This document shows positions 31,043 to 39,845 of a DNA stretch of 52,744 nt, piece by piece. The DNA lies in contig NW_008705574.1 of the NCBI RefSeq assembly GCF_000186865.1, forward strand, positions 395,744 through 448,487. The letters run 5' to 3'. The DNA is from Aureococcus anophagefferens (lineage: Eukaryota; Sar; Pelagophyceae; Pelagomonadales; Pelagomonadaceae). The notes beneath the pieces are model-generated. The model was not told the origin of the DNA and did no database searches. It saw nothing but the letters and a program-made list of their open reading frames with translations. Numbering within the stretch: position 1 is the first letter of the stretch; each line of letters begins with the position of its first letter. Made by a program: the position numbers and the translations under genes.

Positions 31043-32641
31043 ATGTCGAGCGTCTACCACGTCGAGCCGCCGACGCGCGGCAAGGTCATCTTCCACACGA
31101 CGTACGGCGCCATCGACGTGGAGCTCTGGTCCAAGGAGGCGCCGCGCGCCTGCCGCAACTTCGTGCAGCTGGCGCTCGAGGGCTACTACGACCGCACGTG
31201 CTTCCACCGCGTCATCCCGGGCTTCATGGCCCAGGGCGGCGACCCGACGGGCACGGGCGAGGGCGGCGACAGCGTCTGGGGCAAGCCGTTCCGCGACGAG
31301 ACGCACGCGCGGATCCGCTTCAACCACCGGGGCCAGCTGGCCATGGCCAACGAGAACCGGCCGGACACGAACCGGGCCCAGTTCTTCTTCACGCTCGACG
31401 CGTGCTCCTGGCTCGACGGCAAGCACACGATCTTCGGCACCGTCGCGGGCAACACGGTCTTCAACCTGCTGCGCATGGGCGAGGCGGAGATCGGCGACGG
31501 CGACCGGCCGACGGAGGTCATCGAACTGAAGACCGTGGAGGTGCTCGACAACCCCTTCGACGACGTCGTGCCCCGCGACCTCGCCAAGGGCGAGCGCGAG
31601 GCGAAGGAGAAGGCCGAGGCGGCGCGGAAGGCGGCGAAGAAGGCGGCCTCCGTGAAGAATCTGGGCCTGCTGAGCTTCGGCGAGGAGCAGGAGGCCCAGG
31701 ACGTCGTGCCGGCGCCCAAGGCCCGGGCCGCCGCGCCCGCGGAGCCCGCGGCGCCGCTCAAAGCCGTCGGCGTCCGCGGCGCGGGAGCGCCCGAGTCGTC
31801 GGACAGCTCGGAAAGCGACTCCGACGACGGCGGCGCGGCGCCGGCGCCGGCCGAGGGCGCGCTCAAGGCGGCGCTGTCGTCGCGCGCGGAGCGCCGCGGC
31901 GACGCGGACGCGAAGGACTTCGCGGCGAAGATGCGCGACCGGCTGCGGCAGCGCGCGGGCAAGGTCGCCGCGCGGGAGAAGCGCGACGCCGCCGCGGCGT
32001 CGAAGCGCCGGCGCGACGCCGTCGACGAGGACGGCGAGTTCGCGGGCGTCGACGACGACTTCGGCGGCGGCGACGCGCGGAAATTGCGCGAGGCCAAGGA
32101 CGCGGCCAAGGCCGAGCGGAAGCGGCTCCGCGCGAAGGAGGCCAAGGACGACAAGCTCCGCGAGGCCAAGGCGGCCAAGGACGCGGCGCTCGTGCGGTCG
32201 TCCCTGCCCGCGCCAACGCGCCTCACGGCCGACGCGAAGCGCGCCGACGCGGCCCAGGAGAAGAACGACATGCTCACGCCGTTCGAGGCGCTGCGCCAGA
32301 AAAACAAGCGCCGCGCGAAGACGACCAAGGGCCGCGAGTCGGACACGCTCGCGCGGCTCGCCGCGTTCTCGTCGTCGCTGAAGACGTCGAAGAGCGACCG
32401 CGCGGACGCCGACGCGCCGCCGGCCGCGCCCGCGATGGACTGGCTCGACGGCGACGACGACGACGACGACGACGCGGACTGGTTCGCGGGCAAGCTCAAG
32501 TTCCGCAAGCACACCGACGACCTCTTCCGCACGGGGGGCGACGGCCGGAGCGCCGACGACTACCTCACGCTCGACCCCAGGGAGAAGCCGAAATCGTACC
32601 CGGGCACGACGAACAGCCGCTACGACCGGCCCCACAAGTAA
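31043..32641 (+). CDS. CWC27: CWC27-type spliceosomal cyclophilin
   Basis: Single-exon 532-residue protein. CWC27 is a peptidyl-prolyl isomerase-fold protein of the activated spliceosome, with a partner (CWC22) near the exon-junction complex. The cyclophilin domain covers about 8-170: VEPPTRGKVIFHTTYGAIDV, SKEAPRACRNFVQLALEGYY, FHRVIPGFMAQGGDPTGTGE and AQFFFTLDACSWLDGKHTIF match CWC27 closely. After LDNPFDDVVPRD comes a Lys/Ala/Asp-rich, mostly helical tail with the FTGKLKFRKH-type ending (here FAGKLKFRKHTDDLF) seen in CWC27. No introner is in this gene. Its stop is 10 nt from the stop of the convergent gene. Confidence 0.92.
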   Translation: MSSVYHVEPPTRGKVIFHTTYGAIDVELWSKEAPRACRNFVQLALEGYYDRTCFHRVIPGFMAQGGDPTGTGEGGDSVWGKPFRDETHARIRFNHRGQLAMANENRPDTNRAQFFFTLDACSWLDGKHTIFGTVAGNTVFNLLRMGEAEIGDGDRPTEVIELKTVEVLDNPFDDVVPRDLAKGEREAKEKAEAARKAAKKAASVKNLGLLSFGEEQEAQDVVPAPKARAAAPAEPAAPLKAVGVRGAGAPESSDSSESDSDDGGAAPAPAEGALKAALSSRAERRGDADAKDFAAKMRDRLRQRAGKVAAREKRDAAAASKRRRDAVDEDGEFAGVDDDFGGGDARKLREAKDAAKAERKRLRAKEAKDDKLREAKAAKDAALVRSSLPAPTRLTADAKRADAAQEKNDMLTPFEALRQKNKRRAKTTKGRESDTLARLAAFSSSLKTSKSDRADADAPPAAPAMDWLDGDDDDDDDADWFAGKLKFRKHTDDLFRTGGDGRSADDYLTLDPREKPKSYPGTTNSRYDRPHK

Positions 32642-32651
32642 TCTTAGCCGA

Positions 32652-34122
32652 CTACGACCGGCGGCGGCGCGACGTCGCCGGCTCGCGCCAGTCGTTGCCG
32701 GTGAAGATGCTCGTGATGAGGCCCATCACCGTGGGGTCCTCGGTGATCTTCGCCCGCGCGACGGCCTCGGTCTCGAAGGCCGCCTGGACCGCGCCCGGCG
32801 TCGGCGTCGCGCCGGCCGGGAGCGGCCCGAGGAAGGCCTCGCACGTCGCGGGGACGTGCTCGAACTCGGAGATGGCGCACTGGCTGAGCCAGACGCGGCG
32901 CTCCCTGGCGATCGAGGGCGTCGGGTCCACGATGGCGACGCGGCCCTTGGCGAGCGCGGTGAGCCACTCGGGCAGGCCCGGGCCGTTCTTCCCGGAGAAG
33001 CCGACGCCCATGAAGACGATGTCGACCTCGTGCTCGGCCTCGGAGAAGTTCGCGCCGAAGACGCGGCGCAGGTAGGCCGACGCGGCCGGCGCGTGGCGCG
33101 ACGTCTCCGCGCGCGCGACGACCGTGTCCTCCGGGATCGTGCCTACGGACGACGGGGTCGGGTTTCGCGCCGGTGGGGGGGGACGCTGCGCGGCACCGTG
33201 GAAGTGGAACGCCACGGGCCACGTGACGTTCAGGCTCACGAACGCCCAGCGCAGGCGCGCGGCCGCGAGAGCCAGCGAACAATCGACGCCGAGCGCCTCG
33301 TCGACGTCGTCGCTCGTGCCCAAAAAGTAGTTGCCGCGCAAAAATCGCGACTGCGCGCCGGCGCCCGTGATGACCAGGACGCGGCGGCCCTCGAGCGCGG
33401 CGCCGTCGCCGGAGTCGACGGGCGCGCCGCGGAGCGCCGCCTCGACGCGGTCGCCGACGCGCTGCNNNNNNNNNNNNNNNNNNNNNNNNNNNNNNNNNNN
33501 NNNNNNNNNNNNNNNNNNNNNNNNNNNNNNNNNNNNNNNNNNNNNNNNNNNNNNNNNNNNNNNNNNNNNNNNNNNNNNNNNNNNNNNNNNNNNNNNNNNN
33601 NNNNNNNNNNNNNNNNNNNNNNNNNNNNNNNNNNNNNNCGTACAGAAGGTCGCCCATGGTGCCGCCCTTGGCGAAGAAGTCGCCGACCGTCGTCGCGGAC
33701 ATGAACCCGTCGTAGCGGGCCACGGCCGCCGGGTTGTTCCCCCGCGCGCGTTTCGGGTTCGGGCTCTGGAAGGAGCAGGCCGCGTTCCGCGCGCGCAGGA
33801 AGGCCGCGAAGCCCTTCTGCGTCTTCCACTGCTTCGACTTCCACGCGCGCGGCGACGTCGCGGCCGCGTCTTTCGCGGCCGCCGGAGCCGCGGGCGCGTC
33901 GGCGGCGATCGCGGCCGGCGGAGCCGCCTCGATCACCGGCGGAGCCGCCTCGATCACCGCCAGCGCCAGCGGCCGCGGCGCGGACGACGGCGCAGAAGGC
34001 GTCTCCGGGGGCGTTTCGAAATCGTCGAGCTCGAGCGCGGCGGCGGCAACGCGGTCGTCTTCCAAAGCCGTATCATAGTCATAGGCCTCGTCATGATCAG
34101 AGTCCAACAAAGAGATGCTCAT
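32652..34122 (-). CDS. Unknown protein, interrupted by an assembly gap
   Basis: Coding on both sides of a run of N (33466-33638). From ATG 34122 the N-terminal part is acidic then Ala/Pro-rich, followed by SPRAWKSKQWKTQKGFAAFL and a globular stretch ending SATTVGDFFAKGGTMGDLLY. After the gap come LEGRRVLVITGAGAQSRFL, EHEVDIVFMGVGFSGKNGPG and AKGRVAIVDPTPS, a Rossmann-like pattern with weak similarity in layout to sirtuins; I would not assign that name. If the N length were exact the two halves would be out of frame by one base, so the gap size is only an estimate or an intron lies inside. Convergent with CWC27 (10 nt between stops). Confidence 0.6.
33466..33638. other. Assembly gap (173 N)
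   Basis: Run of undetermined bases inside the minus-strand gene. It hides about 58 codons or an intron. Confidence 0.99.
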
Positions 34123-34242
34123 GCTGTTTTCGTCGCCGTCGAGCGCGCTGTCTGTGCCCTCGCAAAGTGCTAAGACATCGAGGTCTTGGCCACGGGTCAA
34201 ACTTGATTGGGAAACTTCGACATTCTTCGACTGCGCTAAGAC

Positions 34243-34314
34243 CGATGATCTCGTAGACGCGCCGTAGGGCCTGGTTCCCGATGATCTCGTAGACGCGCCG
34301 TACGGCCTGGTTCA
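34243..34314. repeat. 36-bp tandem repeat, two copies, in a divergent promoter
   Basis: Copies 34243-34278 and 34279-34314 match at 34 of 36 positions. Each contains GATGATCTCGTAGACGCGCC. They sit between the starts of the gapped gene (minus) and the UBA/GNAT gene (plus), about 30 bp before the latter's ATG. They could be duplicated regulatory sites. Confidence 0.85.
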
Positions 34315-34345
34315 GCGTCAGGCCCGGCGCGTGGTTGCGAACGTG

Positions 34346-35257
34346 ATGGCCGAAGACTCGCTTCTTCTCGCCTCCTCCGAGCCGCCGCCCATCTACCAAT
34401 CCCCGGGGGACCAGACAAAAGTCCGTGCTGTCGCCGAGGCCTGCGCCATCGATGAGCGTGCCGCCGTGCGTCTGCTCAAGTTCACGGACTGGGACTGCGA
34501 ACGCGCGTGCGAATACTATTTAGAGCACGGCATGCCGTCCGCGAGCGCGACGGCCGCGCGGCGCGAGGTGCAGCTCGAGTCGCCGAACCGCAAGAAGCGC
34601 TCGCGGTCGCGGCGCGACGCCGCGGGGATCGAGGTCGCGGCCGCCGAGGCGCCGCGCGCGCCGCTGAACCTCGACAAGGCGTCGCGCTTCGCCGCCGCGG
34701 CGCTCGGCTCGTCGCTCTCGCTGGCCGTCGTCGACGACGACGACGACGGGGCCGTGCAGGAGCTCTACGCCGCGAACGGCCTCCGCGCCTTCGAGGACGA
34801 CGACGACCTGCTGACGGTCGCGCTGCGCGGCGCCGAGGGCGCGCTCGAGGCGGCCGCGACGCTGAACCGCTTCGGCGTCACGTCGTCGGAGCATGGCGCC
34901 TACGACGGCTACGAGGTCGTCGACTTCGCCGTCGACGAGGCGGTCCGCGGCGGGGGGCGAGGGAAAGCGCTGTTCCAGGCGCTCTGCCTCGCGATCTCGG
35001 CGTCGACGCCGCGCCGCGTGCTCGTCCTCACGTACCCGCGCGACGTCGCGCTCCCGTTCTGGCGCGGCCTCATGAAGGACTGGAACGAGGGGGGCGTCGA
35101 GGGCGAGTTGTGGTGCGCCGTTTGCGACTTGGACGACATCTTCCACTACGAGCAGTCGCCGGCCAAGACCCTCTTCTGGAGCGAGTCGTCCGACGGTCAC
35201 CTGTCGCAGTGTTCGCCCTGGTTCGCGGCCGAGGTCGCGACGAAGTTGCAAATGTAG
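34346..35257 (+). CDS. UBA-like plus GNAT-like protein
   Basis: Single-exon, 303 residues from ATG 34346. Residues ~20-60 (VRAVAEACAIDERAAVRLLK, DWDCERACEYYLEH) are a three-helix UBA/TAP-C-like domain, usually ubiquitin- or FG-binding. A basic nuclear-signal-like run (NRKKRSRSRR) follows. The C-terminal half carries a GNAT-like acetyl-CoA loop (VDEAVRGGGRGKALFQAL) and a strand typical of that fold (RVLVLTYPRDVALPFWRGL). Acetyltransferase activity is inferred; family membership is moderate. Its stop is 9 nt from the convergent amine oxidase stop. Confidence 0.62.
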   Translation: MAEDSLLLASSEPPPIYQSPGDQTKVRAVAEACAIDERAAVRLLKFTDWDCERACEYYLEHGMPSASATAARREVQLESPNRKKRSRSRRDAAGIEVAAAEAPRAPLNLDKASRFAAAALGSSLSLAVVDDDDDGAVQELYAANGLRAFEDDDDLLTVALRGAEGALEAAATLNRFGVTSSEHGAYDGYEVVDFAVDEAVRGGGRGKALFQALCLAISASTPRRVLVLTYPRDVALPFWRGLMKDWNEGGVEGELWCAVCDLDDIFHYEQSPAKTLFWSESSDGHLSQCSPWFAAEVATKLQM

Positions 35258-35266
35258 ATACTCGTG

Positions 35267-36847
35267 TTAGCATTGTCCCCGGCTATTGTCGCCGGCGTTG
35301 ATGGCGAGGAGTACGCCGTCGTCTGCGGCGGGGGGGAGCCCGCCGCTTCGACTGCTCCGCTTGCGGACGTAGAGGCACGCGGCGACGGCCGCCAGCGCCG
35401 CGGCCGCCGAAACGCCGAGGACGAGGCCGAGGTCCAGACTGTCGTCGTCGTCGTCGTCGTCGCTTCCCGCGGCGCCGTCGACTGCGAGATCTGCCGCGGC
35501 CTCGCCGGAGAGCCAGGCGCCGTGGACGGTCCCGAAATAGTTCGAGACGTACTCGCCCGCGAGAAACCCCCGACCGCCGAGCACGGGGCGCGAGAGCGCG
35601 GCGTGGTTCGACGGGTAGTCCGTGCCCGGCTTCACGTAGGACCAGCCGCCGCGCGTCCGCTCGTCCGAGTGCCACTCGGAGAAGGCCGCGGCGACGACGG
35701 CGAAGGTCTCGTCCGGGAACATCGCCTCCAGCCGTTCGACGAGCCAGGCCTGCTTCTCGGCGTCGGACTTGGCCCCGAGCTCCGTCGCCAGCGCGCCCGC
35801 GGTGAAGCACGCCAACCCCGGCACTCCGAGCGCCCGGTCGAGGTTGAGCCACTCGAGCGCCGGCTCCAACGTGTACAAAAAGTCTTCGTCGGGCCAGAAC
35901 GCGCCGTCGAACACGAGCACGTACTTCTCCGCGGCGCCGGCGCCCCGAGCTCCCAGCGCCGCGGCGTCGAGGGGCGGCGAGAAGGCCACGGCGCCGCCCT
36001 GGAGCACGCCGAGGGGCAGCGCGACGACGACGCGGTCGAACGCGAGGTCGGTGCCGGCGGCGCTCACGACGACGCCGTCGCCCTCCGCGCGCGCGCCGTC
36101 GACGACGCGCTCGAGGAGCACCGTCGCGTTGCCGTCCGCGGCGATGCGGGCCGCGAGGGTGCCGTAGCCCTCCCGCAGCACGGAGTCCTCCGAGTCCTCG
36201 ACGTCGTCGTCGAGCCAGCTGTCCGCGTCCCACCACCAGAGGGAGAGGTCCTCGGCGTCGGCCGCGGCGTCCAACGCGATGTTGTCGACGACGAGGAACG
36301 ACAGCACGGCGGCGTGTGCCAGCGCGCCGGCGCGGGCGCCGGCGCTCCGCGCCGCTTCGTAGATCGCGGACGCGAGGTCCGAGTCCTCGTCGGTGTCGTC
36401 CTGCTGCCGCTCGACGATCGGGTAGACGACACGGTCCCAGGCGTCGTACCAAGCGTCCACGGTGTCGCTGTTTATCTTCCTGCTGCCGTTGTAGGCGATC
36501 GCGGAGTCGTAGTCGGACCGCCGCAGCGTCATGCCGTACCGCTCGACGTAGGGGCGCAGCGGGTGCCGCCGGACGCCGTGCAGCCACATGGGACCGAGGT
36601 CGATGCCGTAGTCGCCGACGGCGCGCGTCTCGGCGCGGCCGCCGACGCGGTCGCGGGCCTCGAGGATGGTGACCGCGCAGCCCCGCTCGGTGAGCCTCTG
36701 AGCTGCGCCCAAGCCGGCGAAACCGGCGCCGATGACGCCGACGTGCAGCGGCGCGTCCGACGACGCATTCCGGCAGCACGAGCCGCAAGTCGACGCCGCA
36801 GCGGCGCGCACAGCGCACGCAACGAGGAGCTGGAGTCGAGGCGTCAT
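35267..36847 (-). CDS. FAD-dependent amine (polyamine) oxidase, membrane-anchored
   Basis: Single-exon, 526 residues from ATG 36847. The leader MTPRLQLLVACAVRAAAAST is a signal peptide. The FAD-binding motif GVIGAGFAGLGAAQRL (G40, G42, G45) continues to the Glu of ILEARDRVGGR. GPMWLHG, WNLD-type core, AFSEWHSDERTRGGWSYVKPG and FLAGEYVSNYFGTVHGAWLSG are amine-oxidase/LSD1-family blocks. The family oxidises polyamines or other amines and releases H2O2. After an Asp run there is a single C-terminal span (LGLVLGVSAAAALAAVAACL) and a basic tail, so the enzyme would face the lumen or outside. The exact substrate is unknown. Confidence 0.9.
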   Translation of the reverse strand: MTPRLQLLVACAVRAAAASTCGSCCRNASSDAPLHVGVIGAGFAGLGAAQRLTERGCAVTILEARDRVGGRAETRAVGDYGIDLGPMWLHGVRRHPLRPYVERYGMTLRRSDYDSAIAYNGSRKINSDTVDAWYDAWDRVVYPIVERQQDDTDEDSDLASAIYEAARSAGARAGALAHAAVLSFLVVDNIALDAAADAEDLSLWWWDADSWLDDDVEDSEDSVLREGYGTLAARIAADGNATVLLERVVDGARAEGDGVVVSAAGTDLAFDRVVVALPLGVLQGGAVAFSPPLDAAALGARGAGAAEKYVLVFDGAFWPDEDFLYTLEPALEWLNLDRALGVPGLACFTAGALATELGAKSDAEKQAWLVERLEAMFPDETFAVVAAAFSEWHSDERTRGGWSYVKPGTDYPSNHAALSRPVLGGRGFLAGEYVSNYFGTVHGAWLSGEAAADLAVDGAAGSDDDDDDDSLDLGLVLGVSAAAALAAVAACLYVRKRSSRSGGLPPAADDGVLLAINAGDNSRGQC

Positions 36848-36892
36848 GCTTGCGCTCTGGCAAGCACCATCACTACCTAAAAACATCAATCA

Positions 36893-36936
36893 TTTTGTGG
36901 CCGGCTCCATCTTTTTGATCTCTTTTTGCCACAAAA
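36893..36936. repeat. Inverted repeat in an AT-rich divergent promoter
   Basis: TTTTGTGGC (36893-36901) and GCCACAAAA (36928-36936) are 9-bp perfect arms around a T-rich spacer. It lies between the amine oxidase (minus) and HIT-like gene (plus). Role unknown. Confidence 0.6.
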
Positions 36937-36999
36937 AAACTCAACAAAATTTGGTTGCAGTAGTGCGAGAGCATGGGCGGCCGATTCTCGCCCTCTATC

Positions 37000-37085
37000 G
37001 CGCGAATTTGCGCGCTGCTATCGTTGCCGTAGTGCAGCGCGATGGGCCTCGGAACTGCGCGAATTTGCGCGCTGCTATTGTTGCC
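37000..37085. repeat. 29-bp direct repeat across a start codon
   Basis: Copies at 37000-37028 and 37057-37085 (period 57) differ at one base. The second copy encodes part of the signal peptide (RICALLLLP) of the HIT-like gene, whose ATG at 37042 lies between the copies. Confidence 0.85.
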
Positions 37086-38298
37086 CATGTCCGCAGCGAT
37101 CGCACCAGCGCACTACCGCATCGCTGGCATCGATTTGTCCACGCGGTGGCACGGCCTCGTCGCCGACGGCGCTGTGGAAGCCGCCAGCGACGCGGCGACC
37201 TACGGCGTCGAGCTCGACGGCGACGACTTCCGTTTCTTCGTGCGCGGTACGAGCGCGCGAGCGCTCGAGCTGAGCGAAGCGCTCGACGGCGGCTCCGGCG
37301 TCGCCGCGCGCGACGACGGCCCGTTCCGGGCGCAGCTGCAGCTCGTGCGGACGCTGCGCCCGGCGCCGGCGTTCGAGACCGCCGCGGGGCCGTCGAGCTG
37401 CCGGCCGCCGGCCTACGAGCCCGGGTCGCTCGTGGCCGGCGACCTGAGGCTGCAGCTGCGGCCGCGAGCTGCGAAGTTCGGACCCGCGGCGGCCTCGACC
37501 GGCGAGGGCGCGACCGAGTCCGCGACCTACCTGCGCGCCTCGTGGGACTGCTACCGCGCGACGCCGCGCCCCGCGTTTGACAACGACGGCGCGACTCGTC
37601 CGTCCCGCGCAGACAACGTGTCGCCCTGCGACGCCCGCGGCCACTTCCTGCTGCTGCCGACGATCGACGACGAGCGCAACTGGCGCGCGCAGGCGCTCAC
37701 GCGGGCCGACGCCTTCGACCTCGCCGCGCTCTCGCTGTCGACGAACGCGACGATGGTCGTGTGCTTCAACAGCGTCGGAGCCGGCGCGAGCCAGAACCAC
37801 TGCCACTGCCACGCGTGGCCGAGCCTCGCGCCCTACGCCTGCGAACGGGCCCCGCCGCTCGCGTCGCGCCGCTTCGACACAAAAGTGTTCGAACGCGACG
37901 GGGCCATCGCGACCGTGTCGACGCCCGGCGCCGCGCTCGACGTCGCGGTCCTCGACTACGGCGTGGCGACGGTCCGGCTCCGGTCGCGCGACGCGGACCT
38001 CCTCGGCGCGGGCCTCGCGGCCGTCGTGGGGGCCCTGGCGGATCAAGGGTCGCCGCACAACGTCTGCGGCCTCGGCGACGCGGTCTACGTCTTCGCGCGG
38101 TCGCGCGAGCGGTGCCCCGCGCTGCCGACCCGGCTCGGCTGCAGCGAGATGATGGGCGTCTTCCACTGCGCCAGCGAGGAGGAGCTCGACATCGCCGCGG
38201 CGCCGGGCACCATGGCCGGCGCCCTCGCGGCCGTGTCCGCGCCGCGCGAGGACGTCTGGGCCGCGGTCCTCGCGGCCCTCGACGGCCACTTCGCCTAA
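37042..38298 (+). CDS. Secreted or plastid HIT-superfamily-like protein
   Basis: Single-exon, 418 residues. The leader MGLGTARICALLLLPMSAAIAPAHY is a signal peptide with a weak AxAP-type plastid motif. The key block is VVCFNSVGAGASQNHCHCHAWP with H253, H255 and H257: the HxHxH active-site pattern of HIT/GalT nucleotide phosphorylases and hydrolases. The family includes GDP-hexose phosphorylases of ascorbate synthesis, and the overall length fits that group, but I cannot assign a substrate. A 154-nt internal stretch (37847-38000) is duplicated at the end of the next gene. Confidence 0.65.
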   Translation: MGLGTARICALLLLPMSAAIAPAHYRIAGIDLSTRWHGLVADGAVEAASDAATYGVELDGDDFRFFVRGTSARALELSEALDGGSGVAARDDGPFRAQLQLVRTLRPAPAFETAAGPSSCRPPAYEPGSLVAGDLRLQLRPRAAKFGPAAASTGEGATESATYLRASWDCYRATPRPAFDNDGATRPSRADNVSPCDARGHFLLLPTIDDERNWRAQALTRADAFDLAALSLSTNATMVVCFNSVGAGASQNHCHCHAWPSLAPYACERAPPLASRRFDTKVFERDGAIATVSTPGAALDVAVLDYGVATVRLRSRDADLLGAGLAAVVGALADQGSPHNVCGLGDAVYVFARSRERCPALPTRLGCSEMMGVFHCASEEELDIAAAPGTMAGALAAVSAPREDVWAAVLAALDGHFA

Positions 38299-38306
38299 AC
38301 TCACCA

Positions 38307-38336
38307 GTATCTAGCGCATTAGGCGATACTAGATAC
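38307..38336. repeat. Small inverted repeat after the HIT-like gene stop
   Basis: GTATCTAG (38307-38314) and CTAGATAC (38329-38336) are 8-bp perfect arms with a 14-nt loop, starting 9 nt after the stop. Possible 3'-UTR structure. Confidence 0.5.
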
Positions 38337-38590
38337 GCGCCTGTTGCCAGTTAGCCGCGGCACAGGGAGGAATCAAGGGAGGGAGAACGGCGAGGAGAGG
38401 CGTAGGGAGAGCCACGGGGACACGACTAGGGCGGAGGCGTACAGGAGCTGCCACTGGACTTCGGCGACTTGCGCGTGTCCTGACGTTTCATCAATCTCAC
38501 GAGGTTCTCACCAGTCGTCGTCGGCGACCGCGACACGGACGAGCTCCTCTGGTTCCGCAACGAGGCGGGCACGATCAGCCGTGCACCCCA

Positions 38591-39643
38591 ATGAGGCTCG
38601 TGGTTTCGCTCGCGGCGCTCGCGTTCGCGGCGGCGGACGCGCGCGTGGCGTCCTCTCGCGCGAGCAGAGCCGTCGTCGCGGTCGACGGCAAGTCGTGGCG
38701 GTCGCAGATGACCTTTACGGACCGGATGGCCGCCGGCTCGGGCGCGCGCGCGGTCGCGCAGACCTGCCTCCACCCGATCGACGTGATGCGCACGCGGCTG
38801 CAGGCCAAATCCATCACGTCGGCCCTCGCGCCGCGGACGTTCCTCAAGGGCATCACGCCGCAGTTCGCGCTCGCCATCCCCGCCGGCGCGTTGCAGTTCA
38901 CGTGCTACGAGTGGGCCAAGGAGCGCTTCGCGCGGCGACACATGACGGGCGCGCTGCCCGAGATGTCCTGCGGCGCCTTCGGCGCGCTCGGCGCGTCGCT
39001 GGTCCTCGTCCCGAAGGAGGTCCTCAAGCAGCGCGTGCAGGCCGACGTCTACCCGAACGTCGTCGCGGGCGTCAGGACGCTCATGAGGACCGAGGGTCCC
39101 CGGGGCCTCTACCGCGGCTATTTCGCGACCATCTCGCGCGACGTGCCGTGGAACGCGCTCTCGTTCATGTTCTTCGGGCAGGCGAAAAAATACTACGAGT
39201 CGATCGCCGGCCGCGCGCCCGGCAATCGCGAGAAGCTCGCGCTCGGCGCGCTCGCCGGCACGACCGCGGCCGTCATCATGACGCCCGTCGACGTCGTCAA
39301 GACGCGCCTCATGACGGGCGGCGGCGCGGGCGGCATCGCCGGCACGTTCGCCGCCATCGTGAACGAGGAGGGCGCGGCGGCGTTGATGAAGGGCGTCGTC
39401 CCGCGCGTCGCCTTCCTCGCGCCGCTCGCCGCGATCACGCTCTCCCTCTACGAAACGTTCGGCAAGGCGCTCGTCTCGCGCCGTCTCGCCGAGATCCCCC
39501 GGGCCCCGCCGCTGGCGTCGCGCCGCTTCGACGCGCGCGCGTTCCCGCGCGACGGCGCGATCGAGACCGCGTCGACGCCCGGCGCCGCGCTCGACGTCGC
39601 CGCGCGCGACGACGCCGCCGCGGCGGTCAAGCTCCGGTCGTAG
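38591..39643 (+). CDS. Mitochondrial-carrier-family protein with chimeric C-terminus
   Basis: Single-exon, 350 residues. SLC25-type carriers exchange metabolites across mitochondrial or plastid inner membranes. Three carrier signatures are present: HPIDVMRTRLQ (P62), VPKEVLKQRVQ and TPVDVVKTRLM, with EGPRGLYRGYFATISRDVPW and EEGAAALMKGVVPRVAFLAP after the second and third. The layout resembles S-adenosylmethionine carriers. The start MRLVVSLAALAFAAADARVA is signal-peptide-like, unusual for this family, and could mean plastid targeting. The normal carrier ends near SRRLAEIP; the last ~46 residues are homologous to an internal part of the upstream HIT-like protein, so the 3' end was captured by local duplication. 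Confidence 0.88.
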   Translation: MRLVVSLAALAFAAADARVASSRASRAVVAVDGKSWRSQMTFTDRMAAGSGARAVAQTCLHPIDVMRTRLQAKSITSALAPRTFLKGITPQFALAIPAGALQFTCYEWAKERFARRHMTGALPEMSCGAFGALGASLVLVPKEVLKQRVQADVYPNVVAGVRTLMRTEGPRGLYRGYFATISRDVPWNALSFMFFGQAKKYYESIAGRAPGNREKLALGALAGTTAAVIMTPVDVVKTRLMTGGGAGGIAGTFAAIVNEEGAAALMKGVVPRVAFLAPLAAITLSLYETFGKALVSRRLAEIPRAPPLASRRFDARAFPRDGAIETASTPGAALDVAARDDAAAAVKLRS

Positions 39644-39845
39644 GACGCGGATCTACGACCCTCTGCTCACGCGTAGCTCCTCCGAAATCCCCTCTGGAGG
39701 CCAGCGCCCAGCGCGGACGCGGGCGGAGGTACTCGTATAATATAATCTCCTATTTGCCTGTTGGCGGGCTGGTGGCCCGACGCGGGCCTCGGCGGGCGGC
39801 GGTGTTTGAGACCTCGCCGAGCTTCTTCTCAGGCCCTAGGGCGCA

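Larger units (their letters stand above)
37847..39654 (+). repeat. Duplicated 154-nt coding segment (37847-38000 and 39501-39654)
   Basis: The two segments align without gaps at a distance of 1654 bp and in the same reading frame. Encoded peptides agree at 33 of 46 residues (APPLASRRFD, STPGAALDVA, ending LRS). In the HIT gene the segment is internal; in the carrier gene it is the C-terminus, and a TAG replaces the next CGC codon. Confidence 0.92.

Noticed and set aside
34097..34399. Minus-strand frame with a repeated RRVYEIIG peptide
   Set aside because: It is only the translation of the 36-bp promoter repeat and overlaps two gene starts; no independent coding support.
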